Program-made: the position numbers and the translations under genes
Source: Clostridiales bacterium
GTDB lineage: Bacteria; Bacillota; Clostridia; Lachnospirales; Lachnospiraceae
Direction of reading: 5' to 3'
Length of the DNA: 60,690 nt
NCBI GenBank assembly: GCA_020859985.1
Contig: JAJBVD010000047.1
Span: 1 to 60,690 of the forward strand
Notes under the pieces: model-generated
Told to the model about the DNA's origin: nothing
The model's input: only the letters and a program-made list of their open reading frames with translations
Database searches by the model: none
Part shown: one piece after another, positions 7,831 through 15,309 of the stretch
Layout of the letters: each line of letters begins with the position of its first letter
Numbering within the stretch: the stretch's first letter is position 1

Positions 7831-7840
7831 TTTTTCGCGC

Positions 7841-10210
7841 TCACCCCACAAGCGGCGGCACGCAGTCAAAAGGCGTCGGCTCGCAGCACGGCTCAAAATC
7901 CGTCACTTTCAGACGCAGGCCATAGACTTTCATGCCTTTGTTTGTTTTGTGGTAGACAAAGCCTGCGCCCTGCATTGCTTTTTTGAAGTCATCCGCCCGG
8001 CGTGTATAATCCCTTACGGTGGCACTGTAGGACGTATAGGCGCTGTACAGATCGCCGCTCATGATTTCATAATCCTGTGATACTTCACAGTTTTCGGCCA
8101 GGAAATTATGCAGCCAGTCATTCGCCGCACGGTATTCCTCACAGGCGGCTGTGACGCACTCCGGCACCTCAATATGCCCCTGGTGCTCAATAAAGCGTTT
8201 TGCGCCTTTTATAATCCATAACAGGACAGCGCCCCCGGCACGTTCAAACAGGTAGTCTGCATAATTGTAGATTTCGCCTTTAACGCCGCGCAGGTTTGCT
8301 TTGAACGGTACGACGATAAGCCGGTCCCAGGTTCCCTTGTCGATGGTTCCGACTTTTGGGAGATGGTTTGTATACAGCACAATGTTGTGGGACGGAATGA
8401 AGTCAAACGGCGATTTGTATTTCTTTTCGCCCCGTATCGGGTCGGTGCTGCACAGCTTCTTGACAGTAGCGGTATCAAGTCGCACGCCTTCTTCCAGTTC
8501 CGCCGCAATCACAAGCCGCCGCCCGCGCAGTTCCGCATATTCCGGCTTCTTATTGTTACGGTTGTTTGTAATCAGCACATCAGAGGACAGGCCGCCTGAA
8601 TAGTCACCCATAACGCGGGACAGCAGGTTGAACAGGGTGCTTTTGCCATTGCCGCCCCCGCCGTATGCGATAATCAGGTTTTCCCTGAGGACCTTGCCGA
8701 CGGCACACATCCCGGCGATTTCCTGCAGGTAATTTTCAAGTGCGCTGTCATTGCAGGTCACACGGCGCAGGAAGTCGGAAAACAGGTCCGCGCCTTCTGT
8801 CCCCGGCCCTACAGCGGTTATTTTCGTGCAGTAGTCAGCGGGGTCATGCTTTTTGATTTTTCCCGTCTGCAGGTTGACCGTCCCGGCTGGCGTGTTCAGC
8901 AGATAGGGGTCTCTGTCCAGCAGGTCAACCGCAATCTGCAAAGCTGGCCTTGCCTCGGTCAGTGCTGCGGCAATGCGTGATGTTTTCCGCTCCGCAAGCG
9001 CGAATGAGCGAAAAGTCCTTGCAAAATGTATTTTCTTTTTTGCCTTGTCTTGGGCTTCATTGTCCCCGGATTCAGCGGCGGCGTTTTCCTCCGCCTGTGC
9101 TTTCATAAGCAGCCTGGATGCAAGGTCAAGCTGATTTGCGGTCAGTCTCTGCACAAGGCCCTGTGCCCGGATTTCATCTTCACGCCACGTGGTACCGTCG
9201 TATACAATCCACTTTGTAGCCTCGGAATATTTTGCTTTCTCCCCGTATACCGCCGCAAACATATCTGCCTGGCCTACATCGGTATAGTCAGAGGGGATAA
9301 GGCTCTGCACAAAATCCTGTGCTACATATTCTGATGGCGGTATGTAGCCCGGTCCCTTGCTTGTTTTTTGCTCATAGTGCCTGCAGGCATCCCGCCAGAT
9401 TCTGGCAATTTCATCATCCGGCTTTGGCTCCTCACACTGTGCCACGCGCTGCATAAACGCTTCATGTGCCTTATCGCATACGCCGTATTTTGTCAGCACG
9501 GTTGCAGCAAAGCTTACAAGGGTACCGTGCCGTTGCCCGGTTGGAATGATCTGGCCGAATTTCGGCTTGTCCGCTTTGAGCGCTGTATTCTGTTCTGTCA
9601 GCGCCTGGATGGCGTCTTTGTATGCGTCGGCAAATGTCAGCAGGTCAGATTTGCTGCATACCGCATCAAAATCGGTATAGCCTTCAATCAGTCCCTTGTC
9701 AGTCCCGAAAAAGATGCGGTCCGCATTTATGCAGGTCTGATCAGACTGTGGAAACGCCGCAATCAGCGCCGCCTGCACCCGGTCGCGCTCTGCGCGGTCT
9801 GTAAAATCCTCATCTGCAACCAGGGCAATTCGGAACCGTTGAAGCTCCGCCGTGCTGCTAAAGGTTTCATACATGAAAGCCGGTTTTAGGCCGTATTGTG
9901 CAAGCAGTTCCGCGATATGTGCCGGGGTCTCAGCGGGTAAGTCCGCGCGTTTGTTGTCGATATCGCTCATAAAAACAATCTGCCTGCTGAAATCCTCATC
10001 CTTTGTGCCTTTTGCCCCGCTCTTCCGGCTTTCCTCCGAAAAAGGGGTAATGCCCGGCTGCACAGTCCTTCCGGCAGTCAGGGCAGCCGCAAGCTGTTTT
10101 GTGCTGATGTCCTTAATGCTTGCCGATCTTGTGAAACGGGATTTTATGCCGCCGATTTCCTGGCCGGTGGGTTTTATCTTGAATTTCACATTGTCAACGT
10201 GCAGCAACAT
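7841..10210 (-). CDS. Phage/satellite primase-helicase (P4-type)
   Basis: A 789-residue replication protein. The first 250 or so residues resemble the VirE N-terminal/AEP-like primase region (FMSDIDNKRADL, RIFFGTDKGL), the middle is a linker, and the C-terminal half is a D5/P4-type superfamily 3 helicase: Walker A AYGGGGNGKSTLFNLLS near residue 518, Walker B-like RRLVIAAELEEG, then VLYTNHLPKV sensor and GTWDRLIVVPF arginine-finger segments. It would prime and unwind the element's DNA at its origin. GGGGGAG precedes the ATG at 10210, which overlaps the excisionase-like gene by 17 bp. Confidence 0.88.
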   Translation of the reverse strand: MLLHVDNVKFKIKPTGQEIGGIKSRFTRSASIKDISTKQLAAALTAGRTVQPGITPFSEESRKSGAKGTKDEDFSRQIVFMSDIDNKRADLPAETPAHIAELLAQYGLKPAFMYETFSSTAELQRFRIALVADEDFTDRAERDRVQAALIAAFPQSDQTCINADRIFFGTDKGLIEGYTDFDAVCSKSDLLTFADAYKDAIQALTEQNTALKADKPKFGQIIPTGQRHGTLVSFAATVLTKYGVCDKAHEAFMQRVAQCEEPKPDDEIARIWRDACRHYEQKTSKGPGYIPPSEYVAQDFVQSLIPSDYTDVGQADMFAAVYGEKAKYSEATKWIVYDGTTWREDEIRAQGLVQRLTANQLDLASRLLMKAQAEENAAAESGDNEAQDKAKKKIHFARTFRSFALAERKTSRIAAALTEARPALQIAVDLLDRDPYLLNTPAGTVNLQTGKIKKHDPADYCTKITAVGPGTEGADLFSDFLRRVTCNDSALENYLQEIAGMCAVGKVLRENLIIAYGGGGNGKSTLFNLLSRVMGDYSGGLSSDVLITNNRNNKKPEYAELRGRRLVIAAELEEGVRLDTATVKKLCSTDPIRGEKKYKSPFDFIPSHNIVLYTNHLPKVGTIDKGTWDRLIVVPFKANLRGVKGEIYNYADYLFERAGGAVLLWIIKGAKRFIEHQGHIEVPECVTAACEEYRAANDWLHNFLAENCEVSQDYEIMSGDLYSAYTSYSATVRDYTRRADDFKKAMQGAGFVYHKTNKGMKVYGLRLKVTDFEPCCEPTPFDCVPPLVG

Positions 10211-10385
10211 AGGTTTCTCCCCCTTTTTCTAAATACGCTTCAAAAACGGTGCGGACGATATAACAGCGGTTCCCGGTCTGGATTACAGGGAATGCCCCAC
10301 GCTTTACAAGTGTGCGGATGGCATATTCCGGGATTCCGTATTCCCGTGATGTTTCTCGGATTGTCAAGGCTGCTTTCTGTTCCAT
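10194..10385 (-). CDS. Excisionase-like winged HTH protein
   Basis: A 63-residue protein starting MEQKAALTIRETSREYGIP. The TIRETSREYGIPEYAIRTLVK helix pair followed by GNRCYIVRTVFEAYLEK is the excisionase/MerR-like minimal wHTH fold. It would bend DNA at the attachment sites to direct excision, or act as an early regulator. It is the first gene of the leftward transcript from the promoter at 10471-10498 and overlaps the primase start, so excision and replication are induced together. Confidence 0.75.
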   Translation of the reverse strand: MEQKAALTIRETSREYGIPEYAIRTLVKRGAFPVIQTGNRCYIVRTVFEAYLEKGGETYVAAR

Positions 10386-10438
10386 GCGTAAAGCCCCCCT
10401 TTCTTTTTATGATAATTCGTTTTTCTTGCGTCTAATTA

Positions 10439-10467
10439 TTGACAACTGCGCTTTTCTTGTGTATACT
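10439..10467 (+). promoter_or_regulatory. Repressor-integrase promoter
   Basis: TTGACA (10439-10444), 17 bp, TATACT (10462-10467): near-perfect sigma-A promoter reading toward the repressor gene at 10557. A direct repeat TTTTCTTGnG occurs at 10421-10430 and 10452-10461, 31 bp apart, and may bind a regulator. Confidence 0.7.
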
Positions 10468-10470
10468 CAC

Positions 10471-10498
10471 ATTATAGCAAATGGAAAAGCAAAGTCAA
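10471..10498 (-). promoter_or_regulatory. Early leftward promoter of the satellite
   Basis: On the minus strand TTGACT (10493-10498), 16 bp, TATAAT (10471-10476), reading toward the excisionase-like and primase genes. It faces the rightward promoter and their transcription starts cross, so the two are mutually interfering. Its -35 box touches the operator at 10499-10534. Confidence 0.65.
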
Positions 10499-10534
10499 GT
10501 TTCCTTGAATTAGTTTTATTAAGTTCAAGGAAAC
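10499..10534. promoter_or_regulatory. Repressor operator (11-bp inverted repeat)
   Basis: GTTTCCTTGAA (10499-10509) and TTCAAGGAAAC (10524-10534) form a perfect inverted repeat with a 14-bp spacer. It abuts the -35 of the leftward promoter and lies in the repressor leader, as expected for a CI-like operator that blocks lytic genes and tunes its own gene. Confidence 0.65.
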
Positions 10535-10556
10535 CGCAATCGGAAAGGAGAAAAGG

Positions 10557-11081
10557 ATGTCAGATTCAAGCAAACAACCGCCGGTAAACCGGTATAACTC
10601 GCATTTTGCGGAAACGCTGCGCAGCCTTATGGAAAGTCACGGCACGACGCAGAAAGAGCTTGCAGCTTTCATGAATATCCGTCCGCAGTCGCTTTCCCTG
10701 TACTGCACAGGGGAAACACAGCCAAACGGCGACAAGCTTTTAAAAATCGCGGAATTTTACGGCGTGACGGTTGATTACCTTCTTACAGGTACAATTATTG
10801 AAGATATTCCTGTACGTGAAACGCTGGGGCTTTCACAGAGAACTGTGGAGAATATGCGGCTGATAAAGGACGGGTATTTTGAGGACAGCCCCTATATGCT
10901 CCCCATGCTCGACATGATGTTGGGGGATAAGGATTTTTATTCCGCATTAGAGCGGGCGGCATACTGGCTGCAGAACGGTAATGAAGACATGGAAGAAAAG
11001 CGCGACTATTACGAATTCAAGGCGGAAAAGGTATTAGAGGATTATCTGTTTGATTTCGTTGGCCGTAACTTCCAGCGATAA
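10557..11081 (+). CDS. CI-like XRE family repressor
   Basis: A 174-residue cytoplasmic DNA-binding protein. The Cro/CI HTH is at about residues 16-75 (TTQKELAAFMNIRPQSLSLY, then GDKLLKIAEFYGVTVDYLLTG). The C-terminal 90 residues are acidic and helical and do not show the Ser/Lys of a LexA-type self-cleaving domain, so induction by RecA-stimulated cleavage is not expected; derepression by a helper-phage protein, as known in PICIs, would fit. AAAGGAG precedes the ATG. It is 26 bp upstream of the integrase gene and probably co-transcribed with it. Confidence 0.88.
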   Translation: MSDSSKQPPVNRYNSHFAETLRSLMESHGTTQKELAAFMNIRPQSLSLYCTGETQPNGDKLLKIAEFYGVTVDYLLTGTIIEDIPVRETLGLSQRTVENMRLIKDGYFEDSPYMLPMLDMMLGDKDFYSALERAAYWLQNGNEDMEEKRDYYEFKAEKVLEDYLFDFVGRNFQR

Positions 11082-11107
11082 GCATTAATAAAGGAAGGAG
11101 TGTTAGA

Positions 11108-12463
11108 ATGGCAAGTATCAGAAAACGTGGTGACACGTTCACGATTACCGCATACATGGGATATGACGAACAAGGAAAGCAGCGCAAGAAAACGACGACA
11201 TACCGTCCGCCCGACGGCGTGACAGCAGGCAAGGCGGAAAAGTTGGCAAAGCAGTACGCGGCGGTATGGGAAGAAAAAATCAGGGGATATGTAGCCCTGG
11301 ACGAAAACCGTACATTTGCGGAACTGGAAAAGTGGTATTATGAGACGGTTGCGCCGTCTGTTTTAAAACCGCAGACCTTGAAGAATTACCGGGGAGAGAT
11401 TGAACGGCACATCATGCCTGTGTTAGGGCGTGAAAAGCTGAAAAATATCACCCCGCCCATGCTCGACAGCCTTTTTGCCGAATTACAGAAAAGCGGCAAC
11501 GTGGAAACGCATTACCGCCTGAAAGATAAGGCGCTTTTGGATGGCTATAAACGTCAGGAACTTGCGGATAAGGCCGGGATTGAAAAATCTACGCTCTATA
11601 ATGTCATGCGCGGCACCACAAGCAGGAAGACAGCGGAAAAAATCGCGGCGGCGATTGGAATGCCCCTCGACAAAGCATTTGATAATGTAGGAAGTCCGGC
11701 GCTGACCGGCGCAAGTGTAAACAAGATTAAGCTGAACCTGTCGGCAATTTTTACGGCGGCGGTCAAGAAAGAGATCATGCGCCGCAACCCCTGTAAGCTG
11801 GCGACGCCGCCCAAAGTAGATACGCCGCCTGCTGCATTCTTTGATGAAGAACAGAGCCGCCGGTTACTTGATACACTGCATGAGCAGCCGGATTTCCAGT
11901 TTGAAGTGATTGGCAACCTGTTCCTTGCGACGGGCATCCGCTCCGGCGAACTGTGCGCCCTGCATTGGGATGACATCGACTTCCAGACGGGCGTTTTATA
12001 TATCAGCCACACAATGGTGCGCCTGGACGGGAAGTTTGTTAGGGACACGCCGAAAACCGATGAAAGCGAACGGCGGATTGTCCTGCCGGAATATGTCCTT
12101 GATCTGCTGAAAGAGCACAAGCATAAGCAGGCGCTGGAACGTTTTAAAAAGGCGGATATCTGGAAAGTCCCGGAAGCGGTTTTCACTAATCTGGTCGGCA
12201 ACTACCTGATTGGCTCCAACCTGAATGTGAAGCTGAAAAAGGTGTGCAGACAGGCAGGCCTGCCGGAACTCCATCTGCATTCGCTCCGTCACACGCACGC
12301 TTCTTTGCTGATTAACGGCGACGTAGCGGCAAGGGTGATCGCAGACCGGCTTGGGCACTCTACCACGAAAACCACGCTCGACACATACAGCCACGTTTTC
12401 GCGGCAAGCGAAGCAAGGGCTATGAAAGCAATCGACATGGCACTTTTCCGCAAAGCAGAGTGA
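11108..12463 (+). CDS. int: Tyrosine integrase with an internal HTH insertion
   Basis: A 451-residue site-specific recombinase. Residues 1-45 are an arm-binding domain, about 65-125 and 200-230 the SAM-like core-binding domain, and 245-445 the catalytic domain with Arg278 (ATGIRSGEL), His391 and Arg394 (HSLRHTH), His417 (LGHS) and nucleophile Tyr427 (TLDTYSHV). Between the two core-binding helices, residues about 138-195 hold an extra XRE-like HTH (ELADKAGIEKSTLYNVMRGT, then AEKIAAAIGMPLDKAF). This makes it longer than the usual 370-400 residues. It lies at the right edge of the element, next to candidate arm sites at 12502-12539. Confidence 0.93.
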   Translation: MASIRKRGDTFTITAYMGYDEQGKQRKKTTTYRPPDGVTAGKAEKLAKQYAAVWEEKIRGYVALDENRTFAELEKWYYETVAPSVLKPQTLKNYRGEIERHIMPVLGREKLKNITPPMLDSLFAELQKSGNVETHYRLKDKALLDGYKRQELADKAGIEKSTLYNVMRGTTSRKTAEKIAAAIGMPLDKAFDNVGSPALTGASVNKIKLNLSAIFTAAVKKEIMRRNPCKLATPPKVDTPPAAFFDEEQSRRLLDTLHEQPDFQFEVIGNLFLATGIRSGELCALHWDDIDFQTGVLYISHTMVRLDGKFVRDTPKTDESERRIVLPEYVLDLLKEHKHKQALERFKKADIWKVPEAVFTNLVGNYLIGSNLNVKLKKVCRQAGLPELHLHSLRHTHASLLINGDVAARVIADRLGHSTTKTTLDTYSHVFAASEARAMKAIDMALFRKAE

Positions 12464-12477
12464 AAAAGGCAAAAAGA

Positions 12478-12500
12478 AACCGCTAGGGGCGGTTAAAATT
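12478..12500 (+). terminator. Weak hairpin after the integrase gene
   Basis: AACCGC (12478-12483) and GCGGTT (12489-12494) form a 6-bp stem with a TAGGG loop followed by AAAATTT. It may end the repressor-integrase transcript, but the T-run is short. Confidence 0.4.
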
Positions 12501-12501
12501 T

Positions 12502-12539
12502 GTCGCTTATTTGTCGCTTAAACAGGCAAAAGTCGCTTA
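12502..12539. repeat. Three direct GTCGCTTA repeats, candidate integrase arm sites
   Basis: GTCGCTTA occurs at 12502-12509, 12513-12520 and 12532-12539, with starts 11 and 19 bp apart, immediately after the integrase gene. Short directly repeated boxes here are typical arm-type binding sites for the N-terminal domain of tyrosine integrases. A weaker relative, GTGACTTA, lies at 2057-2064 just past the other end of the element. Confidence 0.5.
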
Positions 12540-12599
12540 GATTCACTCAACGATACTACAACATCTAGTCAAAATACTCAATTCTATACACTATATCTT

Positions 12600-13493
12600 G
12601 TGTTATTAAAAGAAATTCCATATAATATTTACTCTGAGAAGAAATCATATCTTCGTGCTTCCATGAAGCTGAATTACGCGCCGTCGACTCTGGCAGAGCA
12701 CATACTGTCACTGGAAAATGAGCTGGGCGTCAAGCTGGTGGAGAGCCGCGGAAAGCGTACGGTACTGACAAAGGGCGGGGAGCGATTCCTGCCCTATGCC
12801 AGAAAACTGATGGAGACCTACAACACGGCCTGCCGGGATATGTCGTCCATGAATGCCATAAAAGGGAATCTCCGCGTGATGACGGTGGAATCTTTGGGAC
12901 TGTACAGCATGGCAATGGTCTTCACAAAATTTATGGCAGGCTATCCGGATATCACGCTTTCGGTCAGCATCGGGAACTGCAACGCGATCTACGACCGCCT
13001 GCGCGCGGATGAGATCGACGTGGCGTTTCTTTATGATATGGAACCGGTAAAAGAGCCGGATCTGGAAACGACTGTTCTTTTCCGCGAGCCGCTGTGCTTT
13101 ACGGTATCTCCGAAGCACCCGCTGGCGAAAAAAGAACATGTTAGTCCGAAGGATTTTCAGCGCCAGGTGTTTGTTCTGGCGCAAAAGGACTGCTACTATT
13201 ACCGGCAGCTGGAGGAGATGCTGGAGCATCATCACATCGCCCTTCAGAATCAGATCCGTCTTGACAGCGGAAGCCTGATCAAAAAATACGTTTCCTCGGG
13301 GTATGGGATTAGCCTGCTTCCTTACAGTGTTGTGCGCGAGGACGCGGAGGCTGGAACGCTTAAGATCCTCAACTGGATCGGGGAACCCTGGGAAGCCTGC
13401 GCACAGGTGCTGAATATGAAAAAAGAGTGGATCATGCCTTCGATTCCGGCATTGATCCGGACAGCGAAAGAAGCGGCGGCTGTTTACGGATAA
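12600..13493 (+). CDS. LysR family regulator with an altered 5' end
   Basis: A 297-residue LysR-type regulator: wHTH at about residues 10-60 (KSYLRASMKLNYAPSTLAEH) and a periplasmic-binding-protein-like effector domain with DVAFLYDMEP and SGYGISLLPYSVV. The frame starts with GTG at 12600 and no ribosome binding site, the first helix is atypical (a proline in IPYNIYSEKK), and the first 60 bp are strongly AT-rich while the rest is not. The satellite's integrase end lies just upstream, so the gene probably had its original promoter and start replaced at the junction. Its likely target was the adjacent glutamate dehydrogenase gene. Whether the present gene is expressed is doubtful. Confidence 0.72.
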   Translation: MLLKEIPYNIYSEKKSYLRASMKLNYAPSTLAEHILSLENELGVKLVESRGKRTVLTKGGERFLPYARKLMETYNTACRDMSSMNAIKGNLRVMTVESLGLYSMAMVFTKFMAGYPDITLSVSIGNCNAIYDRLRADEIDVAFLYDMEPVKEPDLETTVLFREPLCFTVSPKHPLAKKEHVSPKDFQRQVFVLAQKDCYYYRQLEEMLEHHHIALQNQIRLDSGSLIKKYVSSGYGISLLPYSVVREDAEAGTLKILNWIGEPWEACAQVLNMKKEWIMPSIPALIRTAKEAAAVYG

Positions 13494-13597
13494 GCAGCCG
13501 CTTTTCCATGTGCGTTGCTGGCATTGCATAACGGATATTCAGGGAGTTGCGGCTCGTGATATCACGGAAAAACAAAATAGCGTTCCCGGAATTTCCG

Positions 13598-13626
13598 TAA
13601 TCACAGAAAATCATTTCTGCTATACT
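13598..13626 (+). promoter_or_regulatory. Possible glutamate dehydrogenase promoter
   Basis: TGCTATACT (13618-13626) is an extended -10 box about 95 bp before the ATG. No good -35 is seen. A symmetrical TTCCCGGAA lies upstream near 13583-13592 and could be part of a LysR site. Confidence 0.35.
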
Positions 13627-13720
13627 GACGACATCAGGAAACAGGAGGCGGTACAGCCTTCGTGATCTGTACATCCGAAAGATTTCGGATGTGCGTCAGA
13701 AGCAAAGGAGTGATTTTTTT

Positions 13721-14989
13721 ATGAGCGAGAAAAAGTATAACCCGTATGAGAATATGCTTGCCGTATTAAAACAGTCCGCGGAAGCGCTGGGGCTTGCATA
13801 TGAAGACTATGTGACGCTGTGCTATCCGGAAAGAGAGTTGAAGGTGTCGATCCCGATCAAAATGGACGACGGCAGCATTCAGGTGTTTGAAGGCTACCGC
13901 GTACAGCATTCCAGTGCCAGAGGTCCGTGCAAGGGCGGTATCCGCTATCATCAGAACGCCAATATGGACGAGGTAAAAGCACTGGCGGCATGGATGTCCT
14001 TTAAATGCGCGGTCGTGAATATCCCTTATGGCGGCGCGAAGGGCGGGATCAAGGTCGACCCGTCGAAGCTGTCCAGAGATGAGCTGATCCGTCTGACCAG
14101 ACGCTATACAACGCGAATCCTTCCGATCATCGGACCGGATAAGGACATTCCGGCTCCTGACGTAAACACCAACGGAGAAGTGATGGCATGGATCATGGAT
14201 ACCTACAGCATGTTCCAGGGACACTGTGTACCCGGCGTCGTTACCGGCAAGCCGGTAGAGATCGGCGGCTCGGTAGGTCGTGTGGAAGCGACCGGCCGCG
14301 GCGTAACGATTATCACGTATGAGTGCCTGAAGACCTATGGGATGGATAAATCCACCGCAGCCATTGCAATTCAGGGCATGGGAAATGTCGGCGGGACTGC
14401 CGCAGAGATTTTCTATGAGAACGGACAGAAGGTAGTGGCAGTCAGCGACTACACCGGCGGCCTGTACAGCAAAGACGGCCTGAACATTCCGGCCATCCGC
14501 AAATTCATCGCCGCAGGGAACACTCTGGATCAGTACACGGAGGATGGTGTGAAACACATCACAAATGATGAACTGATCACCTGCAAGTGCGACGTGCTGA
14601 TCCCGGCAGCTCTGGAGAATCAAATCACAGAGGATAACGCGGACAGGATCCAGGCGAAGCTGATCATCGAGGCGGCAAACGGCCCGACGACCGTCGGCGC
14701 GGACGAGATCCTCAACAAAAAGAACATCATCCTCTGCCCGGACATTCTTTCAAATGCGGGTGGTGTGGTTGTTTCCTATTTCGAGTGGGTACAGAACATC
14801 CAGAACCTGACCTGGGATCTGGACGAAGTAAATAAGATGCTGAACAAGATCATGCTGAAAGCCTACAAAGAAGTGTTAGACCTCAGCAAAGAAAAACAGG
14901 TAACACTCCGCATGGCCGCATACATGGTAGCCATCCGCAGGATTACCACAGCAGGCAAACTGCGCGGCGGCCCGATCTCCATGGGATAA
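13721..14989 (+). CDS. gdhA: Glutamate dehydrogenase (Glu/Leu/Phe/Val dehydrogenase family)
   Basis: A 422-residue oxidoreductase that interconverts glutamate with 2-oxoglutarate and ammonia. Signatures are the substrate-binding HSSARGPCKGGIRYHQ and the catalytic-lysine region NIPYGGAKGGIKVDP, then the Rossmann IQGMGNVGGTAAE motif and a C-terminal SNAGGVVVSYFEW. Length and sequence style match the clostridial NAD-type enzymes (GluD-like). AAAGGAG at 13704-13710 supports ATG 13721 over an upstream GTG at 13691. A hairpin terminator follows at 15142. Cofactor preference is inferred from family resemblance only. Confidence 0.93.
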   Translation: MSEKKYNPYENMLAVLKQSAEALGLAYEDYVTLCYPERELKVSIPIKMDDGSIQVFEGYRVQHSSARGPCKGGIRYHQNANMDEVKALAAWMSFKCAVVNIPYGGAKGGIKVDPSKLSRDELIRLTRRYTTRILPIIGPDKDIPAPDVNTNGEVMAWIMDTYSMFQGHCVPGVVTGKPVEIGGSVGRVEATGRGVTIITYECLKTYGMDKSTAAIAIQGMGNVGGTAAEIFYENGQKVVAVSDYTGGLYSKDGLNIPAIRKFIAAGNTLDQYTEDGVKHITNDELITCKCDVLIPAALENQITEDNADRIQAKLIIEAANGPTTVGADEILNKKNIILCPDILSNAGGVVVSYFEWVQNIQNLTWDLDEVNKMLNKIMLKAYKEVLDLSKEKQVTLRMAAYMVAIRRITTAGKLRGGPISMG

Positions 14990-15025
14990 GGCGACCCGCC
15001 GGGTAATTCCTCACTAATTATACAG

Positions 15026-15103
15026 CCATGATATAAAGCCTTGATATAAAGCCTTGATATAAAGCCTTGATATAAAGCCATGAGATAAAACCATGAGATA
15101 AAA
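15026..15103. repeat. Six tandem 13-bp repeats after gdhA
   Basis: The unit CCTTGATATAAAG repeats with exact 13-bp period from 15026 to 15103; the first copy reads CCATGATATAAAG and the last two CCATGAGATAAAA. It lies between the gdhA stop and its terminator. Copy number of such arrays can change by slippage. Confidence 0.9.
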
Positions 15104-15141
15104 TCATTTAGCAAAAACCATATAACAAATTAGCCCCTTGC

Positions 15142-15195
15142 ACCGGCGGCTCCACGGCGACGATTTCCTGTCGCTATGGAGCTGCCGGTTTTATC
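15142..15195 (+). terminator. Rho-independent terminator after gdhA
   Basis: A long hairpin pairs ACCGGCGGCTCCA with TGGAGCTGCCGGT (one G-T pair), has an inner GCGAC/GTCGC stem and is followed by TTTTAT. Confidence 0.75.
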
Positions 15196-15224
15196 TTGTT
15201 TGACTTGGAAGAGTATGTTATACT
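15196..15224 (+). promoter_or_regulatory. miaB promoter
   Basis: TTGTTT (15196-15201), 17 bp, TATACT (15219-15224), directly after the gdhA terminator. It leaves a leader of about 80 bases before ATG 15310. Confidence 0.55.
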
Positions 15225-15309
15225 AAAACTCACGCAGCTAAGAGGCGCGGGTATGTGCCCGAACGATTCGATTTTATACTTTTGTGAAAGGATAACGACT
15301 GATAGAACC

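Larger units (their letters stand above)
2072..12599. mobile_element. Integrated satellite with capsid and packaging genes but no tail genes (cf-PICI-like)
   Basis: One block of minus-strand genes (excisionase-like, primase-helicase, portal, protease-capsid, connector, HNH, two small proteins, large terminase, head closure) is preceded by a divergent repressor-integrase pair on the plus strand. The set is enough to excise, replicate, build a head and package DNA, but no tail tube, tape measure, baseplate, holin or endolysin is seen. This matches the organisation known for capsid-forming phage-inducible chromosomal islands and, in the P4-type primase, other satellites. A tail-deleted prophage is the main alternative. 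Gene boundaries are tight and every frame is intact, which argues against random decay. The ends given are the outermost genes and the start of the LysR frame; att sites were not identified with confidence. Confidence 0.75.

Noticed and set aside
1977-12590. The 10-bp match ATTCTATACA at 1977-1986 and 12581-12590 as the att core
   Set aside because: Ten AT-rich bases can match by chance, the left copy lies within the promoter region of the 46-residue peptide gene, and neither frame restores a LysR start on the left side.
12600-13493. Calling the LysR gene a clear pseudogene
   Set aside because: The frame is intact and of normal length, so only the start region is suspect; an empty-site comparison is needed to decide.
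15026-15103. The 13-bp array as a CRISPR
   Set aside because: Units are directly adjacent with no spacers and there are no cas genes nearby.
15196-15309. Starting MiaB at the first in-frame codon near 15196
   Set aside because: This start falls on the promoter itself, so it would lie upstream of the transcript.
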